From Mesorhizobium sp. NZP2298 (GTDB taxonomy: Bacteria; Pseudomonadota; Alphaproteobacteria; Rhizobiales; Rhizobiaceae), in the NCBI RefSeq assembly GCF_013170825.1, contig NZ_CP033365.1:744001-808000 (forward strand): a DNA stretch of 64,000 bases, in the 5' to 3' direction. The position numbers were made by a program, and so were the translations under genes. Positions 44,711 through 53,275 of this stretch are shown piece by piece. Positions within the stretch are counted from its first letter, which is position 1. Every line of letters begins with the position of its first letter. Below the pieces are notes generated by a model that was not told the origin of the DNA, ran no database searches, and was given only the letters and a program-made list of their open reading frames with translations.

Positions 44711-45556
44711 ATGAAACTGCTGCGCTATGGCGAGGTAGGGAGCGAACGTCCCGGCCTGCTCGATGCGGATGGGACGATCCGCGATCTCTCCGCCCATGTC
44801 GCCGACATTGCCGGCACGGTGCTGCATCCGGCCTCGCTGGAGATGCTGGGCAAGCTCGATCCGAAGTCGCTGCCGGCGGTTTCCGGCAAGCCGCGGCTCG
44901 GCGCCTGCGTCGCCGGCACCGGCAAGTTCATCTGCATCGGCCTCAACTATTCCGACCACGCCGCCGAGACCGGTGCCACGGTACCGCCGGAACCGATCAT
45001 CTTCATGAAGGCAAGCTCTGCCATTGTCGGCCCTGACGACGACGTGCTGATCCCGCGCGGTTCGGTGAAGACCGACTGGGAAGTCGAACTCGCCGTGGTC
45101 ATCGGCAAAACGGCAAAATATGTCAGCGAAGCCGATGCACTCGACTATGTCGCCGGCTATTGCGTCGCCCACGACGTCTCCGAACGCGCCTTCCAGGCCG
45201 AGCGTCAGGGCCAGTGGACCAAGGGCAAGAGCTGCGACACGTTCGGCCCGACCGGCCCGTGGCTGGTAACCAAGGACGAAGTCGCCGATCCGCAGAACCT
45301 CAAAATGTGGCTGACCGTCAACGGCAAGACCATGCAGAACGGCTCCACCAAGACCATGGTCTATGGTGTCAAATATCTGGTGTCCTACCTCAGCCAGTTC
45401 ATGTCGCTGCATCCCGGCGACATCATTTCGACAGGCACGCCGCCCGGCGTCGGCCTCGGCATGAAGCCGCCGGTGTTCCTGAAGGCGGGCGATGTGGTGG
45501 AACTGGGCATCGAGGGCCTGGGCCAGCAGAAGCAGACGTTCAAGGCCGATTTGTAG
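44711..45556 (+). CDS. fumarylacetoacetate hydrolase family, 2,4-diketo-3-deoxy-fuconate hydrolase-like
   Basis: 281 residues of the FAH family. Metal and active-site blocks: FICIGLNYSDHAAETG, EPIIFMKASSAIVGPDDDV, DWEVELAVVIGK (metal-binding Glu), AHDVSERAFQ and GDIISTGTPPGVGLG. The family cleaves C-C bonds of beta-diketo acids; this subgroup was long called ureidoglycolate lyase-like. AGGAGAAGGA precedes the ATG at 44711. Paired with the upstream SDR it suggests the end of a non-phosphorylative fucose/rhamnose route giving pyruvate and lactate. Upstream steps (dehydratase, sugar dehydrogenase) are not in the window. Confidence 0.82.
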   Translation: MKLLRYGEVGSERPGLLDADGTIRDLSAHVADIAGTVLHPASLEMLGKLDPKSLPAVSGKPRLGACVAGTGKFICIGLNYSDHAAETGATVPPEPIIFMKASSAIVGPDDDVLIPRGSVKTDWEVELAVVIGKTAKYVSEADALDYVAGYCVAHDVSERAFQAERQGQWTKGKSCDTFGPTGPWLVTKDEVADPQNLKMWLTVNGKTMQNGSTKTMVYGVKYLVSYLSQFMSLHPGDIISTGTPPGVGLGMKPPVFLKAGDVVELGIEGLGQQKQTFKADL

Positions 45557-45568
45557 CGGTCAGCTCTT

Positions 45569-45598
45569 CCTTCTCCCCGTCACCATACGGGGAGAAGG
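45569..45598. terminator. perfect hairpin repeat between convergent genes
   Basis: CCTTCTCCCCGT (45569-45580) - CACCAT - ACGGGGAGAAGG (45587-45598), 12-bp perfect stem, followed by GGCAGGCGGATGAGG. It lies between the convergent FAH gene and ATPase gene and belongs to a repeat type common in rhizobia; a degenerate relative is near 1150-1255. Bidirectional terminator function is likely. Confidence 0.65.
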
Positions 45599-45634
45599 TG
45601 CCGGCAGGCGGATGAGGAGCGGCGCCAACCTTGC

Positions 45635-46633
45635 CTACTTCAGCACCTTCCCATCCACGCCAAACCGATAGGTCTTCGCAGGATCCGGCGTCGCATAGAG
45701 CGTCGCGCCCGGCTCGGCGTCGTAGACGCCGAAAATGCGCACCGTGATCAGCCCGGCCTTCTCGCAATCGAGATAGAGATTGGTGTCGGCGCCGAGATGC
45801 TCGGCATGCACCACCGTGCCCTTCCAGGCGCCCGATTTCGGATCGACGGTCAGATGCTCCGGCCGAACACCGATGGTCTTGGCCGTTTCGCCGAGGCGGG
45901 CGCCGTCGATGAAATTCATCTTCGGCGAGCCGATGAAGCCGGCGACGAACTCATTTGCCGGCGCATTGTAGAGCTCCATCGGGCCACCGATCTGCTCGAT
46001 CCTGCCAGCGTTCAACACCACGATCTTATCGGCCAACGTCATCGCCTCGACCTGGTCGTGGGTGACGTAGATCATCGTCGCCTTCAGCCGACGGTGAAGC
46101 TGCGCGATCTCCAGCCGGGTGTTGACGCGCAGGGCGGCATCGAGGTTCGACAGCGGCTCGTCGAAGAGGAACAGCTTGGGCTCGCGCACCACGGCGCGAC
46201 CGATGGCGACGCGCTGGCGCTGGCCGCCGGAGAGCTCGGCCGGCCGCCGCTCCAGATAGGGCTCCAGCGACAGCATCGATGAGGCGATGCCGATGCGGCG
46301 GTCGATCTCGGCCGCGGGGGTGCCGGCCTGCTTGAGGCCAAGGCCCATATTGTTCTTCACCGTCAGATGCGGGTAGAGCGCATAGGTCTGGAACACCATG
46401 GCGATGCCGCGCTTGGCCGGCGGCGTGACCGATACATCCTCGCCGTCGATCAACACCCGGCCGGAAGTCGAATCCTCCAGCCCGGCGATGACCCGAAGCA
46501 AGGTCGACTTGCCGCAGCCCGAGGGGCCGACAAAGACGACGAATTCGCCATCGGTCACTTCGAGGTCGATGCCCTTCAGCACCTCGACCGGCCCGAAGGC
46601 CTTCTTCACATTCTCGATCTTCAGCGAGCCCAC
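45635..46633 (-). CDS. carbohydrate ABC transporter ATP-binding protein (MsmK/UgpC-like)
   Basis: 332 residues. ABC domain: Walker [11 protein letters not shown]-loop YALYPHLTV, signature LSGGQRQRV, Walker [17 protein letters not shown], then [18 protein letters not shown]. The C-terminal TOBE-type regulatory domain spans about residues 240-332 ([11 protein letters not shown]). It energises the two permeases at 47782-49615. Last gene of the murQ-headed minus-strand unit; ATG at 46633 lies 16 bases after the oxidoreductase stop. Confidence 0.93.
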   Translation of the reverse strand: MGSLKIENVKKAFGPVEVLKGIDLEVTDGEFVVFVGPSGCGKSTLLRVIAGLEDSTSGRVLIDGEDVSVTPPAKRGIAMVFQTYALYPHLTVKNNMGLGLKQAGTPAAEIDRRIGIASSMLSLEPYLERRPAELSGGQRQRVAIGRAVVREPKLFLFDEPLSNLDAALRVNTRLEIAQLHRRLKATMIYVTHDQVEAMTLADKIVVLNAGRIEQIGGPMELYNAPANEFVAGFIGSPKMNFIDGARLGETAKTIGVRPEHLTVDPKSGAWKGTVVHAEHLGADTNLYLDCEKAGLITVRIFGVYDAEPGATLYATPDPAKTYRFGVDGKVLK

Positions 46634-46649
46634 GGCTTCGTTCCTGTCG

Positions 46650-47711
46650 TTAGAGTTTGACGGCTATGCCGCTGCGCACGCTCTCGTCGGCGGCAAGGCA
46701 GACGGCGAGCGACTTCACCGCGTCGTCCATGTGTTTGGTGAGATCCAGATCCTCGAGGATCGCCTTCAGCACGAAGGCCTGTTCGAGATCGCAGAGGTCC
46801 TGGTGGCCGGGTTCGCCTTCCATCGACAGCATCTCGTCGGCTTTGGCGAACTTGCCGTCCGCGCCTGTCGCGGCGCTATGCAGGCGGATGGTCGAGGTCT
46901 TGGTGTGGGTGTCGATGTCGTCCGACTTCACACCTTCCTTCATGACGATCGACACACAGCCCTTCGGCGAAATGACATCCTTCACGAAGAAGGCGGTCTC
47001 CGAAATCATCGGACCCCAGCCGGCTTCGTACCAGCCGACCGAGCCATCATCGAACAGCACCTGCAGATGGCCGTAATTGTACATGGACGGTGCCACCTCC
47101 TCGGTCAGCCGCACACCCATGCCGCGCACCTCGACCGGCCTGGCGTCGGTGATCTGCAGCATGACGTCGAGATAGTGGACGCCGCAGTCGACGATCGGTG
47201 ACGTCGTCTGCATCAGCTGCTTGTGCGTCTCCCAGGTATGGCCCGAAGACTGCTGGTTGAGGTTCATACGGAACACGTAGGGGCCGCCAAGCTTGCGCGC
47301 CTCGGCGATCAGCCTGATCCAGGACGGGTGATGGCGCAGGATATAGCCGATCACCAGTTTCCTGCCATTGGCCTTGGCGGCCGCGACGACGCGTTTGGCG
47401 TCGGCCACCGTCGTTGCCAGCGGCTTTTCGACGAAGACGTGGCAGCCGGCCTCGAAAGCCCTCACCGCATAGTCGGCATGGCTGTCGGAATAGGTGGCGA
47501 TGCAGGCGACATCAGGCTTCTCGTCACGCAGCGCCTCGTCGAAGGAACGCCTGATGCCATAGCCCGACAGCCCGTCCGGCAGCGGCACGTCGGAGCGGTT
47601 GATCAGGGCGGCGATCTCGAAGCCCGGATTGGTGTGATAGGCCAGCGCATGGCTGCGGCCCATATTGCCGAGCCCGGCGACGACGACACGAAGGGGCGAT
47701 TTGGAACTCAC
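46650..47711 (-). CDS. Gfo/Idh/MocA family oxidoreductase
   Basis: 353 residues. N-terminal Rossmann motif [17 protein letters not shown] (residues 8-24), then [20 protein letters not shown], catalytic EKPLATT, and the C-terminal alpha/beta domain with [14 protein letters not shown], the conserved (D/H)xGxHxxD motif. It uses NAD(P) to oxidise or reduce a sugar or derivative. Set between permease and ATPase genes of an amino-sugar importer, it probably converts the imported sugar or an anhydro form; the reaction is unknown. Confidence 0.88.
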   Translation of the reverse strand: MSSKSPLRVVVAGLGNMGRSHALAYHTNPGFEIAALINRSDVPLPDGLSGYGIRRSFDEALRDEKPDVACIATYSDSHADYAVRAFEAGCHVFVEKPLATTVADAKRVVAAAKANGRKLVIGYILRHHPSWIRLIAEARKLGGPYVFRMNLNQQSSGHTWETHKQLMQTTSPIVDCGVHYLDVMLQITDARPVEVRGMGVRLTEEVAPSMYNYGHLQVLFDDGSVGWYEAGWGPMISETAFFVKDVISPKGCVSIVMKEGVKSDDIDTHTKTSTIRLHSAATGADGKFAKADEMLSMEGEPGHQDLCDLEQAFVLKAILEDLDLTKHMDDAVKSLAVCLAADESVRSGIAVKL

Positions 47712-47781
47712 CTAGGTACTCCAGATATTCCAGTTTCTTCTTGAAAGGGTGTCCCCCCAGCAGAGACTTGCAGAGCTCCGC

Positions 47782-48621
47782 TCACTTGACGGCTCCCGAC
47801 GTGATGCCGCGGATCAGCTGACGCGAGAAGATGACGTAGAGGATCAGCACCGGCATGATCGCCAGCGAGAGCGCGGCCAGGATGGCGTTCCAGTTGGTGA
47901 CGAACTGGCCGAGGAAGAGCTGCGCGCCGAGCGTCACCGTCTTGGTCTCCTCCGACGGCGCCAGGATCAGCGGGAACCACAGATCGTTCCAGATCGGGAT
48001 CATGGTGAAGACGGCGACGGTCGCCATGGACGGCCGTACCAGCGGCAGCACCAGGCGGAAGAAGATGGTGTATTCGGACAGGCCGTCGATACGGCCGGCA
48101 TTCTTGAGGTCGTCGGAGACCTGCTTCATGAATTCCGACAGGATGAAGACAGCGAGTGGCAGGCCTTGCGCGGTGTAGACCAGGATCAGCGCGGTCAGCG
48201 TATTGACCAGCCCGCTCGCCACCATCAATTGCAGGATGGCGACGGTGCCGAGCCGGATCGGGATCATGATGCCGAGAGCGAGATAGAGCCCCATCAGCGA
48301 ATTGCCGCGGAAGCGGTATTCCGACAGGGCGAAGGCTGCCATGGCGCCGAATAGAAGCACGAAGAACAGCGAGGCGACGGTGACGACGAGGCTGTTCTGG
48401 AAATAGTGGATGAAGTCGCCCTGACCGATGACGGTGGTGTAGCCGACCAGGTCGAAGGTTTTCGGCGTCGGCGGCGTCAGCGGCGCGCCGAAGATGCCGG
48501 CGCGGGACTTGAACGAATTCATGATCACCAGGATCACAGGAAACAGCGCGATCGCCGTGTAGGTCAAAAGGATCGCGTGGGCGCCGATGGTGCGGGGCAG
48601 CGAACGGGTGGCGGTGCTCAT
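47782..48621 (-). CDS. carbohydrate ABC permease (MalG-like)
   Basis: 279 residues with six membrane helices, N-terminal HAILLTYTAIALFPVILVIMNSFK, and the EAA loop ISEFMKQVSDDLKNAGRIDG near the middle with DGLSEYTIFFRLVLPLVRPS. Forms the channel with the MalF-like partner encoded just upstream, whose stop lies 10 bases before this ATG (48621). Confidence 0.93.
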   Translation of the reverse strand: MSTATRSLPRTIGAHAILLTYTAIALFPVILVIMNSFKSRAGIFGAPLTPPTPKTFDLVGYTTVIGQGDFIHYFQNSLVVTVASLFFVLLFGAMAAFALSEYRFRGNSLMGLYLALGIMIPIRLGTVAILQLMVASGLVNTLTALILVYTAQGLPLAVFILSEFMKQVSDDLKNAGRIDGLSEYTIFFRLVLPLVRPSMATVAVFTMIPIWNDLWFPLILAPSEETKTVTLGAQLFLGQFVTNWNAILAALSLAIMPVLILYVIFSRQLIRGITSGAVK

Positions 48622-48631
48622 CTCCTGGCCC

Positions 48632-49615
48632 TCAGAACTGGTAGCGACGCAGGCGCGTCTGGACGAGGAAGAGGTAGACGCAGACGCCGCCGAGGATGAT
48701 CAGGAACATCATCGTGGCGATCGCCGCGCCCATATTGGGGTCGCCGACCTGCAACTGGAAGCCGAAGAAGGCGCGGTAGAGGAAGGTGCCGAGAATATCG
48801 GTCGAATAGTTCGGCCCGGCGAGCGCCCCTTGCGCGGTGTAGATCAGGTCGAAGGCGTTGAAATTGCCGACGAAGGTGAGGATCGAGATGATGCCGATCG
48901 ACGGCAGGATCAACGGCAGCTTGATCTTCCAGAACTGCGACAGGCCGGTGATGCCGTCGCATTCGGCCGCCTCTATGACCTCGTCGGGAATCGACAGCAA
49001 GGCGGCGTAGATCAGCATCATCGGGATGCCGACGAACTGCCAGACCGAGATCAGGCTAAGTGTGGTTAGCGCGTATTCCTCTTTCCCAAGGAGAGGCAAC
49101 ATCTTGATCGGCGCACAAGTCTGGCCGAACGTAAAAATGTAGGCGCCGATCAGACGCGGAATCTGACAATTAAAAATGCCGATCAAGCTGGGTATGACAC
49201 CCCAAATTTGCGACAGGATCAGCTTCCAGGCGAAGCCGACGATGACGAAGGACAGGATGGTCGGAACGAAGATGGCCGTGCGGTAGAAGGCCGAGAACCT
49301 GAGCTTCGGGCTGGACAAAAGTGCTGCCAGCATGACGCCGATCGGATTCTGCACCAGCATGTGGATGATGAAGAACCAGACGTTGTTGCGCAGCGCATTC
49401 CAGAAATTCACCGACCAGTTGGGGTCGCCGAACAAGGTGCGGAAATTGTCCAGCCCGACGAAGATCTGGTGCTGCTCGATGTTGCGGAACAGCGACAGCT
49501 GCAGCGTGCCGGCGAGCGGCAGGATCATTATCGCCGTGTAGACGAGCACGGCCGGCGCCAGGAAGACGGCGATGTGCCAGCGAAACGGTCTTTTCGGTCG
49601 TATTTCTGCGGCCAT
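48632..49615 (-). CDS. carbohydrate ABC permease (MalF-like) with in-frame insertion
   Basis: 327 residues from ATG at 49615 (MAAEIRP); the frame is open to 49714 without support. N-terminal FLAPAVLVYTAIMILPLAG, helices, and EAA loop SIPDEVIEAAECDGITGLSQ with FWKIKLPLILPS. Residues about 142-178 (FNCQIPRLIGAYIF ... IKMLPLL) are longer and more AT-rich than expected from related permeases, where I recall a stretch about 18 residues shorter between IWGV and LGKEEYAL. This stretch is palindromic at DNA level (see 49103-49187). The protein may still work, as the insert falls in a loop region between helices. Confidence 0.88.
   Translation of the reverse strand: MAAEIRPKRPFRWHIAVFLAPAVLVYTAIMILPLAGTLQLSLFRNIEQHQIFVGLDNFRTLFGDPNWSVNFWNALRNNVWFFIIHMLVQNPIGVMLAALLSSPKLRFSAFYRTAIFVPTILSFVIVGFAWKLILSQIWGVIPSLIGIFNCQIPRLIGAYIFTFGQTCAPIKMLPLLGKEEYALTTLSLISVWQFVGIPMMLIYAALLSIPDEVIEAAECDGITGLSQFWKIKLPLILPSIGIISILTFVGNFNAFDLIYTAQGALAGPNYSTDILGTFLYRAFFGFQLQVGDPNMGAAIATMMFLIILGGVCVYLFLVQTRLRRYQF
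49103..49187. repeat. palindromic AT-richer segment inside the MalF-like permease gene
   Basis: CTTGATCGGC (49103-49112) and GCCGATCAAG (49178-49187) are perfect 10-base inverted arms; nested inside, GATCGGCGC (49106-49114) also pairs with GCGCCGATC (49143-49151). The segment stays in frame with the permease. It has no features of an IS. It could be a small palindromic element inserted in coding DNA. Confidence 0.5.
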
Positions 49616-49826
49616 GAGTTCGGTCCCCGCCGTCTCTCGGTTCCAGACGATGTTGATGCTAGATGATGCCTCGATGCACGGCCCAGAAATCCTTGCCCGG
49701 TACGGCAAGAACAAAGGCCTGCGACTGATCAGCTAGCCTTCCCCAAGACCAGCAAGGGTAAGGCCGCGAGGCGGTGCCGACAATCGCTATCTGACGGATG
49801 CACTTGTGAAAACCGGGTATTCGGAA

Positions 49827-49850
49827 CCGGCCAGGCATGCGCCCGGCCGG
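49827..49850 (-). terminator. hairpin after the sugar-binding protein gene
   Basis: CCGGCC (49827-49832) and GGCCGG (49845-49850) form a GC-rich stem 18 bases after the binding-protein stop and before the permease genes. No T-run; it probably attenuates or stabilises so that binding protein is made in excess over permeases. Confidence 0.4.
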
Positions 49851-49867
49851 CTCCGTTGCCTGAGCTC

Positions 49868-51127
49868 TTACTTTGCTGGCTTGTACCAGCTGTCGAGACC
49901 GGTCTGCAGCTTCTTGGCCGCGGCTTCAGGGGTGTCGGTGCCGTTGATGACGTTGGCCGATTCAACCCAGGTCTCGTTCTCGAGGTTCGGCGTGCCGCGC
50001 GACAGGATCTGGTAGGTCGAGCGGATCGTCGACTTGCACTTGCCGCGCCAGGAAACGAATTCCTGCGCCAGCGGGTCTTCCATCTTCACCGGCGAGGAGT
50101 TCAGGCTGAAGAAGCCCGGCAGCGCGTTGGCGTAGATGGTGGCGAAATCCGGCGAGGCCACCCAGGACAGGAAGGTCTTGGCCGCGTCCGCATGCTTGGA
50201 AGCCGCATTCAGGCCCATGCCGATATCGGTATGGTCGGAGATGTAGCAGGTGTCACCGGCCTTCTCGACCGGCGGCGGGAAGGCGCCCATCTTGAACTGG
50301 GCCTGGGTGTTGAACAGGCCGATCTCCCACGAGCCGGCCGGGTAGATGGCGGCGCGGCCGAGCGTGAACAGGTTCTGGCTGTCCGGATAGGTCTGCGCCT
50401 CGAAGCCGTCGCCCAGATAGGGCTTCCACTTGGCCAGTTCCTCGAAGGGTGCGACCCAATCCTTGTCGGTCAGCTTCTGCGTGCCCTTGATCAGCGCCGC
50501 GCGGCCGTCCTCGCCCTTCCAGTAATTGGGGCCGATGTTCTGGTAGCCCATGGTCGCGGCTTCCCAGAGATCCTTGGTGCCCATCGCCATCGGGATGTAG
50601 GTGCCGTCGGCCTTGATCTTGTCAAGCGCCGCGAAGAACTCGTCGCGGGTCTGCGGCACCTTGATGCCGAGCTTGTCGAAGGCATCCTTGTTGTAGATGA
50701 AGCCATGGATGACCGAGGCCATCGGCACGCAGAAGCTCGCCTTGCCGTCGTCGGTCTGCCAGGCGGACTTGGCCACCGGCGAGAAGTTTTCCATGCCGGG
50801 CAGCGCGCTGAGGTCGGCGAGGTTGCCCTTCTTGAACAGTTCGAGCGACTTGTCGAACGGGCGGCAGGTGATCAGGTCGCCGGCCGATCCGGCGGCGAGC
50901 TTGGCGCCGAGCGCCGCGTCATATTCGGTCGGAGCCGATGGTGCGAACACCACCTTGATGCCGGGGTTCTTGGCTTCGAAGGCGGGGATCAGCTTGTCCT
51001 TCCAGATGGACAAGTCATCGCCGCGCCAGCTTTCGATGTTGAGCGTTACGTCCTCGGCGTGAGCCAACCCGGCGGAGCCGAGAATGCTGGTGCCCAGAAG
51101 CAGTGCCGTCAGTAATTTCGTTGTCAT
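49868..51127 (-). CDS. family 1 sugar ABC substrate-binding protein
   Basis: 419 residues. Signal peptide residues 1-24 ending LAHAED; mature start VTLNIESWRGDDLSIW; further family blocks IPAFEAKNPGIKVVF and AAKTFLSWVASPDFA. SBP_bac_1 fold. Gene order murQ-SBP-permease-permease-oxidoreductase-ATPase suggests an amino sugar ligand such as GlcNAc, MurNAc or a muropeptide-derived sugar. Start ATG at 51127 follows GGGAGA. Confidence 0.92.
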   Translation of the reverse strand: MTTKLLTALLLGTSILGSAGLAHAEDVTLNIESWRGDDLSIWKDKLIPAFEAKNPGIKVVFAPSAPTEYDAALGAKLAAGSAGDLITCRPFDKSLELFKKGNLADLSALPGMENFSPVAKSAWQTDDGKASFCVPMASVIHGFIYNKDAFDKLGIKVPQTRDEFFAALDKIKADGTYIPMAMGTKDLWEAATMGYQNIGPNYWKGEDGRAALIKGTQKLTDKDWVAPFEELAKWKPYLGDGFEAQTYPDSQNLFTLGRAAIYPAGSWEIGLFNTQAQFKMGAFPPPVEKAGDTCYISDHTDIGMGLNAASKHADAAKTFLSWVASPDFATIYANALPGFFSLNSSPVKMEDPLAQEFVSWRGKCKSTIRSTYQILSRGTPNLENETWVESANVINGTDTPEAAAKKLQTGLDSWYKPAK

Positions 51128-51216
51128 GCTCAGTCTCCCTGTTGACCTTTTTCAGGTTCGGTTTTGATGAGAACAGGGGCTTTTGACCCCTTGCTCCCCT
51201 CGCAAGCCCGTTTCAC

Positions 51217-51232
51217 CCCGATGGAAATCGGG
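51217..51232. terminator. small hairpin between murQ and the binding-protein gene
   Basis: CCCGAT - GGAA - ATCGGG, 6-bp perfect stem, 12 bases past the murQ stop. On the minus strand it is followed by GGTGAAAC, not a T-run. It may separate expression levels of murQ and the transporter genes. Confidence 0.35.
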
Positions 51233-51244
51233 ATCAAACAGGCT

Positions 51245-52195
51245 CTATTTCTCTGTTCGAGCGTGATCTTTTCCGGAAAGCGGTTTCCACTTTTCGGGAT
51301 CATGCCCCAGCGCGGAAAGGGCCGGCCGCAGTTTCTGGCCAGCCTCTTCCAGTATCTTCCGCGCCGCGGCGGCGCTGTCGGCGCCGGCGGCGAGCAGAAT
51401 TGCGATCTTGACCGCGCCGCCGCTTTTCTCGAGCAGCCCGGCCGCTTCGTCCTTGCCGCGCCCGCTGATGGCGGCGACGATGCGCGCGGCGCGGTCGCGC
51501 AGCTTGATGTTGTCAGCCATCAGATTGACCATGTAGCCGTCATGGACATGGCCAAGATGGACGGCGGTCAGGGTCGACAGCATGTTGAGCGCGATCTTCT
51601 GGGCGGTACCGGCGCCCATACGCGTCGAGCCGGCGATCACTTCCGGCGGCGTCTCGAGCAGGATTGCGGTTTCGGCTTGGCGAAGCAGGGCCGAGTCCCG
51701 GTTGTTGGCGATGCCGATGGTGGCCGCGCCACGACGGGCGGCTTCTTCGATGGCGCGCACCGCATAGGGTGTGGTGCCGCTGGCGGAAAGCGCGATCAGG
51801 CAATCGCCCGCGCCGATGCCGGCATTGGCGACAGCCGCCGCGGCCTCCTCGACATCATCCTCGGGGCCGCCCGCCAGCGTCCTGAAAGCTTCGTCGCCAC
51901 CGGCGACCAGGATGGCGATGCGGTCGCGCGGGATGCCGAAAGTGCCCGGCAGTTCCAACGCATCGGCCAGCGCCATCAGGCCGGAACTGCCGGCCGCGGC
52001 ATAGGCAAGCTTGCCGCCGCCACTCAATCGGCCTGCAATGATCTCGGCTGCCTTGGCTATGGCGGGAATGGCGTTGCGGACGGCTTTCGCGGCTTCGATC
52101 TGCGCATCGGCCAGCGAAACAAGGATGACTTCCGGAGCCTGGATATCCAGCCCCTCGGCATTCCTGTGAAGCGCTTCGGTGCGCGTTTCAGCCAT
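51245..52195 (-). CDS. murQ: N-acetylmuramic acid 6-phosphate etherase
   Basis: 316 residues. Cleaves the lactyl ether of MurNAc 6-phosphate to GlcNAc 6-phosphate and D-lactate in the cytoplasm. SIS domain with KLAYAAAGSSGLMALADALE; the two catalytic glutamates of E. coli MurQ (in DASECPPTF and in GAED) match DALELPGTF and GGPED here. VIAGSTRMGAGTAQKIALNM is the strongest family block. ATG at 52195 has GGAGGA 6 bases upstream. The last about 20 residues (HDPEKWKPLSGKDHARTEK) are encoded by a palindromic repeat and are not part of the family core. First gene of the transporter operon; divergent from the kinase gene. Confidence 0.9.
   Translation of the reverse strand: MAETRTEALHRNAEGLDIQAPEVILVSLADAQIEAAKAVRNAIPAIAKAAEIIAGRLSGGGKLAYAAAGSSGLMALADALELPGTFGIPRDRIAILVAGGDEAFRTLAGGPEDDVEEAAAAVANAGIGAGDCLIALSASGTTPYAVRAIEEAARRGAATIGIANNRDSALLRQAETAILLETPPEVIAGSTRMGAGTAQKIALNMLSTLTAVHLGHVHDGYMVNLMADNIKLRDRAARIVAAISGRGKDEAAGLLEKSGGAVKIAILLAAGADSAAAARKILEEAGQKLRPALSALGHDPEKWKPLSGKDHARTEK
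51261..51305. repeat. Rhizobiales palindromic repeat forming the murQ 3' end
   Basis: GCGTGATC (51261-51268) and GATCATGC (51298-51305) pair with one wobble, around TTTTCCGGAAA and GGTTTCCACTTTTCGG. Core resembles the repeat at 16310-16353. It is read in frame as the C-terminal tail of MurQ. Confidence 0.65.
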
Positions 52196-52207
52196 CCGTG
52201 TTCCTCC

Positions 52208-52236
52208 AATACCAGAACAATACCAAAAAAATACCA
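52208..52236. promoter_or_regulatory. triple AATACCA operator before murQ
   Basis: AATACCA occurs at 52208-52214, 52219-52225 and 52230-52236, exactly 11 bases apart, so all face the same side of the helix. The array lies 12 bases upstream of the murQ start on its coding strand (TGGTATT in that orientation). Its mirror copies lie before the divergent kinase gene. The GntR regulator encoded at 53272 is the obvious candidate to bind. Confidence 0.65.
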
Positions 52237-52353
52237 CTTGTCCACACGCATTAACGAATTCGCGGACACGAAATCGCTGAGCCGACGAAATGTGCAGATT
52301 TTTCAATAAAATACAGCTTAATCTTTTTGAAACGGAAATTAAGTCTTGGCTAT

Positions 52354-52371
52354 TGGTATTTTATTGGTATT
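52354..52371. promoter_or_regulatory. double TGGTATT operator before the kinase gene
   Basis: TGGTATT occurs at 52354-52360 and 52365-52371, again 11 bases apart, and is the reverse complement of the repeats before murQ. The array ends 22 bases before the GTG start, beside the GAGGAG ribosome-binding site. It fits repression of the plus-strand operon by its own GntR protein. Confidence 0.65.
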
Positions 52372-52393
52372 ATCGGTTCGGAGGAGAAATCGC

Positions 52394-53275
52394 GTGAATT
52401 TCGTGCTCGGTATCGATGGCGGCGGCACCAGCTGCAGGGCCGCCCTTGCAACAGCGGACGGTACGGTCGTCGGCCGCGCCAAAAGTGGTGCCGCCAATAT
52501 TCGCACCGACCTCACCGGGGCGCGGTCGAACATCGTCGACGCCGCGCGGCAGGCTTTCATCGCCGCCGGGCAGGATCCCGAGCTGATCCCTCAAACACCG
52601 GCCATTCTCGGCCTTGCCGGCGCCAATGTCGGCACCTACCGGCAGCAGCTCGAAGCGATCCTGCCGTTCAGCACCAGCCGCGTCGAGACCGACGCCGAAA
52701 TCGCGCTTGAAGGGGCGGTGGGCTCGGGCGACGGCGCCATGGCTATCCTCGGCACCGGCACCGCCTATATGGCCCGCAAGGGCGGCAAGTCACGGGCGAT
52801 CGGCGGCTGGGGATTCCAGGTCGGCGACCAGGGCAGCGGTGCCCGCATCGGCCGCGATCTGCTCGAACAGACGCTGCTTGCCCATGACGGCGTGCGCGCG
52901 CGCTCGCCACTGACCGACGCGATGATGGCCATCTTCCGCAACAATCCCGAGGACGTGGTGGAATTCACCACCAATGCCAAGCCCGGCGATTTCGGCGGCT
53001 TCGCGCCCAAAGTGTTCGAGCACGCCGAGAAGGGCGATGCCGTTGCCAACTGGATCGTCGACAAGGCGGTCGGCGATGTCGAGGCTTCGCTCGGCGCGCT
53101 CGGCCTCTCCGATGACGCCCCGCTTTGCCTGCTCGGCGGGCTGGCGCCGCTCTACGCGCCACGGCTGTCGCCACGTTATCGGGCATTGCTCAAGCCACCG
53201 CTCGACGATGCGCTGGGTGGCGCGGTGCAGATGGCGGTGCGTCTGTTCGCCGGACACGCGGAGGCGGCCCGATGA
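52394..53275 (+). CDS. BadF/BadG-family N-acetylhexosamine kinase
   Basis: 293 residues of the BcrA/BadF/BadG/HsdH ATPase-type kinases, which include GlcNAc, glucosamine and MurNAc kinases. Phosphate-1 motif FVLGIDGGGTSCRAAL at residues 3-18, phosphate-2 AILGTGTAYMA, and GGWGFQVGDQGSGARIG, diagnostic of GlcNAc-kinase relatives. GTG at 52394 has GGAG 7 bases upstream; the frame to 52346 would run through the operator. Its stop overlaps the GntR start by 4 bases (ATGA). It phosphorylates the imported sugar for MurQ/NagA. Confidence 0.88.
   Translation: MNFVLGIDGGGTSCRAALATADGTVVGRAKSGAANIRTDLTGARSNIVDAARQAFIAAGQDPELIPQTPAILGLAGANVGTYRQQLEAILPFSTSRVETDAEIALEGAVGSGDGAMAILGTGTAYMARKGGKSRAIGGWGFQVGDQGSGARIGRDLLEQTLLAHDGVRARSPLTDAMMAIFRNNPEDVVEFTTNAKPGDFGGFAPKVFEHAEKGDAVANWIVDKAVGDVEASLGALGLSDDAPLCLLGGLAPLYAPRLSPRYRALLKPPLDDALGGAVQMAVRLFAGHAEAAR

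Noticed and set aside
48632..49615. Possible double frameshift in the MalF-like permease near residues 142-178
   Set aside because: The odd stretch is palindromic, in frame at both ends and free of stops, so an insertion explains it better than compensating frameshifts; sequencing error cannot be fully excluded.
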